DNA of 64,000 bases from NCBI RefSeq assembly GCF_013408535.1, contig NZ_JACBZA010000001.1, forward strand, positions 1,302,001 through 1,366,000, read 5' to 3'. This stretch comes from Actinopolymorpha cephalotaxi (lineage in GTDB: Bacteria; Actinomycetota; Actinomycetes; Propionibacteriales; Actinopolymorphaceae). Under the pieces are notes generated by a model. It was not told where the DNA came from and made no database searches. It saw only the letters and a program-made list of their open reading frames with translations. Positions 59,038-64,000 of the stretch are shown in pieces. The translations under genes and the position numbers were made by a program. Every line of letters starts with the position of its first letter. The first letter of the stretch is position 1.

Positions 59038-61038
59038 GTGCTGCAGACGCTCGTCCGCCGAGGACCGCTGATCGGCGTCCTCTTCGCGCTCGTCGCGAGC
59101 TACGCCGCGCTGGTCGTGACCGCGGTCCTGGCCACCCCGCTGATCTTCGCGTTCTTCCTGCTGGTCGCCGCGGGGATGGACATCGTGGTCGAACGCAGGT
59201 TCCGGCCGGTGGTGATCCTGCTGCGCCGGGCGCAGTTCGGCATCTCCCACCGCGCGTTCGTGCAGATCTTCCTGCTGCTGCTGCTGATGGCGATCACCGA
59301 CGCCAACCGGGACATGAGCCGTACGGAGCTCCTGGTGGTCAGCCTGGTGGCGATGCTGGTGCCGGTGGGCCGGATCGGCTACCTCGGCCTGCTCACCCTG
59401 GTGCGCCGGCGGACCCAGCCGCCGGTCGAGGTGCGCAACGTCGACCTGCCGCCGGAGCTGCGGCCGACCTCGCCGCCGGGGATCCTGGTGGACAACCTCA
59501 CGTTCCGGCTGCTCAGCCTGGGGCTGTTGCCGGTGCTCGCCGGCGCGGTCAGCGTCCGGCTCAGCGACTTCCGGCCGTTCGGCGTCATGATGGTCCTCTA
59601 CGTGCTGGTCGTCGGGGTGGCCAGCCTGCTGCTGCTGCGGCAGCTGTTCGCGCTCGGTGCCAGGCTGGGCCGCCAGACCCTCCTGGACGGAGTGAGCGCC
59701 GCGGTCCGTGATCAGCACCACCCCGAGGTCGTGCTGTACTTCAGCGGCTCGGCCACCTCGCTGTACCAGGCCGAGATGTGGCTGCGGACGGTCGAACGCA
59801 TGCCGCACCAGGGTGTCGTCGTCGTACGCCAGCGGCACGCGATCCGCAACCTCGGGCGCACCACGCTGCCGATCGTGTGCATCCCGAACCAGGTCGACCT
59901 GATGAACTTCACCCTGGCCGACGCCCGGATCGCGTTGTTCGTCGCCAACGTCGGCAACAACATCCACCTGCTGCGCGAGCCCCGGGTCAAGCACGTCTTC
60001 ATCGGCCACGGCGACAGCGACAAGGTGGCGAGCTTCAACCCGTTCAGCAAGGTCTACGACGAGATCTGGGTGGCCGGCCCGGCCGGACGGGAACGCTACG
60101 CCCGTGCCCAGGTCGGCGTCCGCGACGACGAGATCGTCGAGGTCGGGCGTCCCCAGCTGGACGTGATCGAACGCCGGACCGGCGCGCTGCCGCCGATCAC
60201 CGCGGAGCGGCCGCTGACCGTTCTCTACCTCCCCACCTGGGAGGGCTGGACCGACGACGACTTCCAGACCTCGCTGACGGTGATGGGGCTGGAGGTCGTC
60301 AACCGGCTGCTGGCCTCGCCGTTGCCCGTCCGCATCATCTACAAGCCGCACCCGCTGACCGGCACCCGCGACCCCCGCGCGGCCGAGGCCGACCGGCGGA
60401 TCCAGGCGGCGATCACCGCGGCCACCAGGGACATGCCGCCGCTGCCCGAGCGCGCCGCCGCCGAGCTGGCCGAGCTGGAGGCCGGGCTGGCCGCCGACGA
60501 CGTGCCCGTCGCGGAGGCCGAACGCCTGCAGGCGCGCTGGCACGAGGTGTTCTGGGCCGCCCAGGGCGCACGGCACGTCCTGGTCGAGGGCGCGCTGCCC
60601 AACCTGTTCGACGCGTACAACCAGGCCGACGTCCTGGTCGCCGACATCTCCAGCGTCGTGTCGGACTTCCTGGCCACCGGCAAACCCTGCGTGGTCGCCA
60701 ACCCCAAGGGCCTGTCCGAGGACGACTTCCGCGCGGCGTTCCCGAGCGCGTACTCCTCCTACCTGCTGAACCCCGGCGCGGACATCACCGAGCTCGTGGA
60801 CACGATCGTGCGCACCGACCCGCAGGCGGACGCCCGCGTGCAGGCCCGCGCCTACCTCCTCGGGCCCGACGAGCCGCCCGCGCAGGAACGCTGGAACGCC
60901 GCCGCGGACGCGCTGATGGCGGCGGCCGACCTGGAGTGGGACGGCCAGCACGGCGCCGGGCCACAGCTGGAACAGGTCACCGCGTTCGTCGAGCCCAGCA
61001 CGACGCCGGAGGCGATGGGGGAGTCCCGCCCCGGCTGA
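59038..61038 (+). CDS. CDP-polyol glycerophosphotransferase family (TagF/TarL-like), second copy
   Basis: A 666-residue paralogue of the previous gene. GTG 59038, GGGAGA 7 nt upstream. Six N-terminal membrane helices (ALVASYAALVVTAVL, LLLLMAITDA, LLVVSLVAMLVPV and others), then the catalytic domain from about 225: VVLYFSGSATSLYQAEMWLRTVERM, VFIGHGDSDKVASFNPFSKVYDEIWV, PTWEGW, YKPHPLTGTRDP, ADISSVVSDFLATGKPCVV. About 60 extra residues (ALPNLF and the AELAELEAGLAADD helix) distinguish it from copy 1. Two such enzymes suggest primer and polymerase steps, as for TarF/TarL. Confidence 0.87.
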   Translation: MLQTLVRRGPLIGVLFALVASYAALVVTAVLATPLIFAFFLLVAAGMDIVVERRFRPVVILLRRAQFGISHRAFVQIFLLLLLMAITDANRDMSRTELLVVSLVAMLVPVGRIGYLGLLTLVRRRTQPPVEVRNVDLPPELRPTSPPGILVDNLTFRLLSLGLLPVLAGAVSVRLSDFRPFGVMMVLYVLVVGVASLLLLRQLFALGARLGRQTLLDGVSAAVRDQHHPEVVLYFSGSATSLYQAEMWLRTVERMPHQGVVVVRQRHAIRNLGRTTLPIVCIPNQVDLMNFTLADARIALFVANVGNNIHLLREPRVKHVFIGHGDSDKVASFNPFSKVYDEIWVAGPAGRERYARAQVGVRDDEIVEVGRPQLDVIERRTGALPPITAERPLTVLYLPTWEGWTDDDFQTSLTVMGLEVVNRLLASPLPVRIIYKPHPLTGTRDPRAAEADRRIQAAITAATRDMPPLPERAAAELAELEAGLAADDVPVAEAERLQARWHEVFWAAQGARHVLVEGALPNLFDAYNQADVLVADISSVVSDFLATGKPCVVANPKGLSEDDFRAAFPSAYSSYLLNPGADITELVDTIVRTDPQADARVQARAYLLGPDEPPAQERWNAAADALMAAADLEWDGQHGAGPQLEQVTAFVEPSTTPEAMGESRPG

Positions 61039-61089
61039 CCGGAGCAGTCGACCGTAAAACCAGAGTCAAAGATCAACTTCGCGCGCAAC

Positions 61090-61113
61090 CCGTCGCTGTT
61101 TCCGACGGTTTGT
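61090..61113 (+). terminator. Possible weak terminator after the second TagF-like gene
   Basis: CCGTCG (61090-61095) and CGACGG (61103-61108) pair over a 7-nt loop and are followed by TTTGT. Short stem, so read-through to the TarS-like gene at 61191 is likely. Confidence 0.4.
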
Positions 61114-61190
61114 CCAGATGAGTAACCGGGAACCTCATCGGAACGGCTGCTCTGCTGCAGCCACGGGGACGAACCAGCGCGGGGGAATCA

Positions 61191-63224
61191 ATGATCAAGG
61201 CCAGTGTCGTCGTACCCGTCTACAACCCCGGACGGTATCTCCGGCACTGCGCCGAGTCACTGCTGGGCCAGAGTCTCCCTCCCGACGAGTACGAAATCGT
61301 CTTCGTGGACGACGGGTCCACCGACGACTCTCCCGAGCGGCTCGACGCGCTCGCGGCCGCCCACCCGCAGGTGCGGGTGCACCACCAGGAGAACTCCGGC
61401 TGGCCCGGCAGGCCCCGCAACGTCGGTGTCGAGCTCGCGCGCGGTGAGTACGTCCAGTTCGTCGACCAGGACGACGAGCTCGCACCGGAAGCGCTGGAAC
61501 GCATGTACACCCTGGGATCGGACAACGACGCCGACATCGTCCTCGGCAAGGTCGGCGGCACGATGACCGCTCCCAGCAACGTGTTCGCGCGGACGGTGGC
61601 CTCGTGCACAGTCGCGGACGCACCGCTGATCGAGAGCGTCACGCCGCACAAGATGTTCCGGCGCTCCTTCCTGCTGGACAACGGCATCCGGTTCCCCGAG
61701 GGCCGGGTCCGCCTGGAGGACCAGCTGTTCATGGCCCGCGCGTACACCCGCGCGAAGTCGGTCTCCATCGTCGGCGACTACGTCTGCTACCGCTGGATCC
61801 GCCGCGACGACGGCGGGAACAACAGTGGCAACGCCCTCAACCTGAGGGCCTACTACCAGAACCTCCGGCAGGTGATGGATGCCGTCGTGGAGGGCACCGA
61901 GCCGGGCGAGGTACGCGACCTGCTGCTCCGCCGCTTCCTCCGGGTGGAGATGATGGGCCGGCTGCGGGAGCCGAAACTCAACCGCTACTCCGACGGCTAC
62001 CGCGACGCGGGCTACCAGGAGGTACGCAAGCTCGCCCTGGAACGCTTCCGCGAGGACGACGGGGTGGTCGGGGGCCTGGCGCCGCTCATGCGGCTGCGCG
62101 CGACGTTGCTCCTGCGCGACCGGCTGGACGGTCTGCGCGAGATCGCCAGTCGGTGCGAGAAGGTGCGCGCCGAGCTCTCGGTCGAGGAGGTGGGCTGGCG
62201 TGAGGGTGCGCTCCGGATCCGCGTGCGTGCCGTCCTCGTCCACTCCGACGGTCGTCCGGTCGTGGTCACCGAACGCGCCGGCAGGTACCACCTCGACGAC
62301 GTGCTGACCGCCGGCCTGCCCACCCTGCCCGACGGGTGGGACGTCGGTGACCCGTGCCGGGACGTGCAGGGCGAACTCCGGGTCCTCCACCGGGACACCG
62401 GCACGTGGTGGTTCGCACCCGAGCCCCTGCGCGGCTCGCTGGAGCGCGTCGAGCACGACGGTCCGCAGCCGCGCTACCAGGTGGTCGCCTCCGGTGAGTT
62501 CTCCTTCGATCCGGACCGGCTGGCCGGCGGTGGGCCGCTTTCCGCCGGTCGGTGCGAGCTGTCGGTCTCGGTCCAGATCCTCGGCCTCGGGCGCTCGGTG
62601 CCGGTCGCCCTTGACGGTAGCCCGCACTGGGAGCAGTCGCTGGTGCCCGCACTGGTCGGTCAACCCGCCAGGATCGTCGTACCCAGGCGGACGATTCCCA
62701 CCGGCCGGCTGACCATCGAGGTGGGTGACCGTGACCAGGCGCTCGCCGTCGCCGTCGCCGCACTGGGCGTGGGTCCATCGCACCTCGGTGGGTCGCACCT
62801 GCGGCTGTCGCTGCCGATACGCACCGGCCCGGGCGCGGGCGCGCACGAGGTCGAGGTGGTGGTCGGCCGGGCCGGCAGGGCGCGCACCCTGCCGGGCCGG
62901 ATCGAGCCCGCGGGGGCGGCGGTGCTGGCGCTGGAGGACGTGCCCGCGCTGCCGGCGGGACGGCACCCGATCGCCCTGCGGACCGAATCCTCCGGCCGGC
63001 GGCCGGCCGTCCCGATCGGTGTGGCGGTCGTGCGCGAGGGCCGGATCGTGGCCGTGCACGGCGTCGGCCACCGCGCCCTGCCGCGGCGGCTGCTGGCCCG
63101 GGTGGCCGGGGACCGGCGGTTGCGCCGCCCGGTGTACCAGCTGGTGGGGAAACTGCCCGACGAGCAGGCGGAGCTGGCGAAGAAGGTGATCCGGCGGGTG
63201 GCCCGCTGGTCCCGCACCGGCTGA
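61191..63224 (+). CDS. Large GT2 glycosyltransferase, TarS/TarP-like (second copy)
   Basis: A 677-residue paralogue of the 52913-55024 enzyme. ATG 61191 after GGGGGAATC. VVVPVYNPGRYLRHCAESLL, VDDGSTDDSP, NSGWPGRPRNVGV, metal site FVDQDDEL, TPHKMFRRSFLLDNGIRFPEGRVRLEDQLFM. The C-terminal ~350 residues are beta-rich (two or three Ig-like domains inferred) and diverge from copy 1 more than the catalytic domain does, so the two may add different sugars or linkages to the same polymer. 152 nt after the TagF-like pair, same strand. Confidence 0.85.
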   Translation: MIKASVVVPVYNPGRYLRHCAESLLGQSLPPDEYEIVFVDDGSTDDSPERLDALAAAHPQVRVHHQENSGWPGRPRNVGVELARGEYVQFVDQDDELAPEALERMYTLGSDNDADIVLGKVGGTMTAPSNVFARTVASCTVADAPLIESVTPHKMFRRSFLLDNGIRFPEGRVRLEDQLFMARAYTRAKSVSIVGDYVCYRWIRRDDGGNNSGNALNLRAYYQNLRQVMDAVVEGTEPGEVRDLLLRRFLRVEMMGRLREPKLNRYSDGYRDAGYQEVRKLALERFREDDGVVGGLAPLMRLRATLLLRDRLDGLREIASRCEKVRAELSVEEVGWREGALRIRVRAVLVHSDGRPVVVTERAGRYHLDDVLTAGLPTLPDGWDVGDPCRDVQGELRVLHRDTGTWWFAPEPLRGSLERVEHDGPQPRYQVVASGEFSFDPDRLAGGGPLSAGRCELSVSVQILGLGRSVPVALDGSPHWEQSLVPALVGQPARIVVPRRTIPTGRLTIEVGDRDQALAVAVAALGVGPSHLGGSHLRLSLPIRTGPGAGAHEVEVVVGRAGRARTLPGRIEPAGAAVLALEDVPALPAGRHPIALRTESSGRRPAVPIGVAVVREGRIVAVHGVGHRALPRRLLARVAGDRRLRRPVYQLVGKLPDEQAELAKKVIRRVARWSRTG

Positions 63225-63530
63225 CGCCGGGAACCTTTGTACGACCTTCTCGTACGACCCTTCTGTGCGACCTCCCGGGGACCTTGTGCCGCGACCTTTC
63301 GCACGACCGGAGTGCGCGGTCGGACCCGGACGCGAACGTCCTGCACGGGCACGTCCGCTCCGGCGAACGTCGGCGTGGGTCCGGGTCCTTGGTAGCGACT
63401 CGCGCACCCCGGTCGGGCCGGTCGGCCGAAGCCGAGGACAGGCAGCGGGCGCTGGTTACGCTCCCCTCATGACCGGCCACGTTCGGTGAGAACGAGCTCG
63501 CCGGGCGGGCACTTCGAGGAGGGGAACCCA
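63225..63530. other. 306-bp gap before the ferritin-like gene
   Basis: It begins with a degenerate tandem of TACGACCYTTCT-like units (63239-63310, about three to five copies). It ends with a probable promoter and a 6-codon ORF (63469-63489, MTGHVR) just upstream of the ferritin-like gene. Otherwise nothing recognised. Confidence 0.6.
63435..63462 (+). promoter_or_regulatory. Promoter candidate for the exported ferritin-like gene
   Basis: AGGACA (63435-63440), a 16-nt spacer and TACGCT (63457-63462). The predicted start point falls at or next to the ATG of a 6-codon ORF (63469). Confidence 0.4.
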
Positions 63531-64000
63531 ATGCGCACAGCCAGGAGGCTCTCCATCGTGGCGATGGGGGCACTGCTCGGGCTCGGCCTGGTCGGGACCG
63601 CGCAGGCGTCGACCAGCGTCTCCCCGCAGACGAGGGAGGACACCCTGTCCGCGATGCACGGGGAGGCGTTCGCGTACGCCTCCTACAACGCGTACGCGCA
63701 GGAGGCGGCCCGGACCGGCATCGACGCCCTCGCCAAGTTGTTCCGGAAGACCGCACACACCGAGCGGTACGACCACTTCGCCGCCGAGGCGCGCCTGATC
63801 CACTTCGTCCGCGGCAATGCCGACAACCTGCGGACGTCGATCGCGGGTGAGACCCGCGAGGCCACCGTCATCTATCCGTACTTCGCCTACCAGGCCGAGC
63901 AGGACCGATGCGAGCCGGCGGCAAAGCTGTTCCGGGAGCTGGCGGCCGACGAGGCGGTGCACGCCAAGCGGTTCCGCAGGGCGCTGTACGCCATCACCCA
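63531..64000 (+). CDS. Exported ferritin-like (rubrerythrin-type) protein, 3' partial
   Basis: The frame from ATG 63531 stays open to the window end (156 codons). SD GAGGAGGGG (63516-63524). A signal peptide is clear: MRTARRLSIVAMGALLGLGL then VGTAQA-ST (cleavage near residue 30). The mature part is a four-helix bundle with carboxylate/His pairs expected for a diiron site: HGEAFAYASYNAYA, TERYDHFAAEA, GETREATVIYPYFAYQAE and ADEAVHAKRF. Rubrerythrin-like domains scavenge peroxide or store iron and are usually cytoplasmic, so export is unusual. The C-terminal rubredoxin domain, if any, would be beyond the window. Confidence 0.85.
   Translation, partial: MRTARRLSIVAMGALLGLGLVGTAQASTSVSPQTREDTLSAMHGEAFAYASYNAYAQEAARTGIDALAKLFRKTAHTERYDHFAAEARLIHFVRGNADNLRTSIAGETREATVIYPYFAYQAEQDRCEPAAKLFRELAADEAVHAKRFRRALYAIT

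Noticed and set aside
58774-60951. 725-codon minus-strand frame over the TagF-like genes
   Set aside because: Arg/Gln/Asp-rich shadow; the plus strand carries conserved polymerase motifs.

Overview
The window is very GC-rich DNA with short intergenic gaps, many GTG starts, 1-13 nt start/stop overlaps, a ClgR-type regulator next to cinA/pgsA/rimO, Nei2-type glycosylase and mycothiol-type DinB proteins. Together these point to an actinobacterium, most likely of the Propionibacteriales (Kribbella/Nocardioides/Actinopolymorpha-like). The genus is an inference. No rRNA, tRNA, IS element, prophage or CRISPR array was recognised. About 50 protein genes cover most of the 64 kb.

Layout. 1-12.1 kb: a glycan/uronate region with two oligopeptide/oligosaccharide-type ABC ATPases, a NodB-like deacetylase-fold protein, a Tat-exported alpha-toroid protein, a 1086-residue Tat-exported heparinase II/III-family lyase and two DegT-type PLP aminotransferases. 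12.1-16.6 kb: a Tat/lipoprotein multicopper oxidase coupled to two paralogous four-helix membrane proteins, with a divergent PadR regulator and two HAAS/DUF1700-like membrane proteins. 16.6-20.2 kb: serine hydrolase, glucarate-dehydratase-like enolase-superfamily enzyme and cytochrome P450. 20.8-24.8 kb: MFS transporter and FtsK. 25.3-28.2 kb: sugar-acid NAD enzyme and mannonate dehydratase, then a DUF2975 membrane protein with its small HTH regulator. 28.4-32.3 kb: rimO-pgsA-cinA-clgR-dinB. 32.4-34.6 kb: Nei2, SGNH hydrolase, nitroreductase. 34.7-38.9 kb: glpK-glpF facing glpD (glycerol catabolism). 39-44 kb: an Lhr-type helicase. 44.2-46.2 kb: ECF sigma factor and a membrane-anchored Asp-box propeller.

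46.4-63.2 kb is a cell-envelope polymer island. It holds rmlA-rmlB-rmlD and a detached rmlC (dTDP-L-rhamnose), a FkbM/class-I-type methyltransferase, a fused cytidylyltransferase-reductase resembling Bcs1/TarI-TarJ (CDP-ribitol supply), two TagF/TarL-like polyol-phosphate polymerases with membrane N-termini, and two large GT2 enzymes that resemble staphylococcal TarS/TarP. The simplest reading is synthesis and decoration of a poly(ribitol phosphate)-type wall teichoic acid. The window ends inside an exported ferritin-like protein gene.

Non-coding structure is rich: a 43-bp tandem array (5.7-5.9 kb), two families of dispersed palindromic/hairpin elements, a shared 13-bp motif tying PadR to the multicopper-oxidase operon, several -10 boxes exactly 8 nt before SD-less starts (leaderless transcripts), and in-frame 9-18 bp minisatellites inside many genes.
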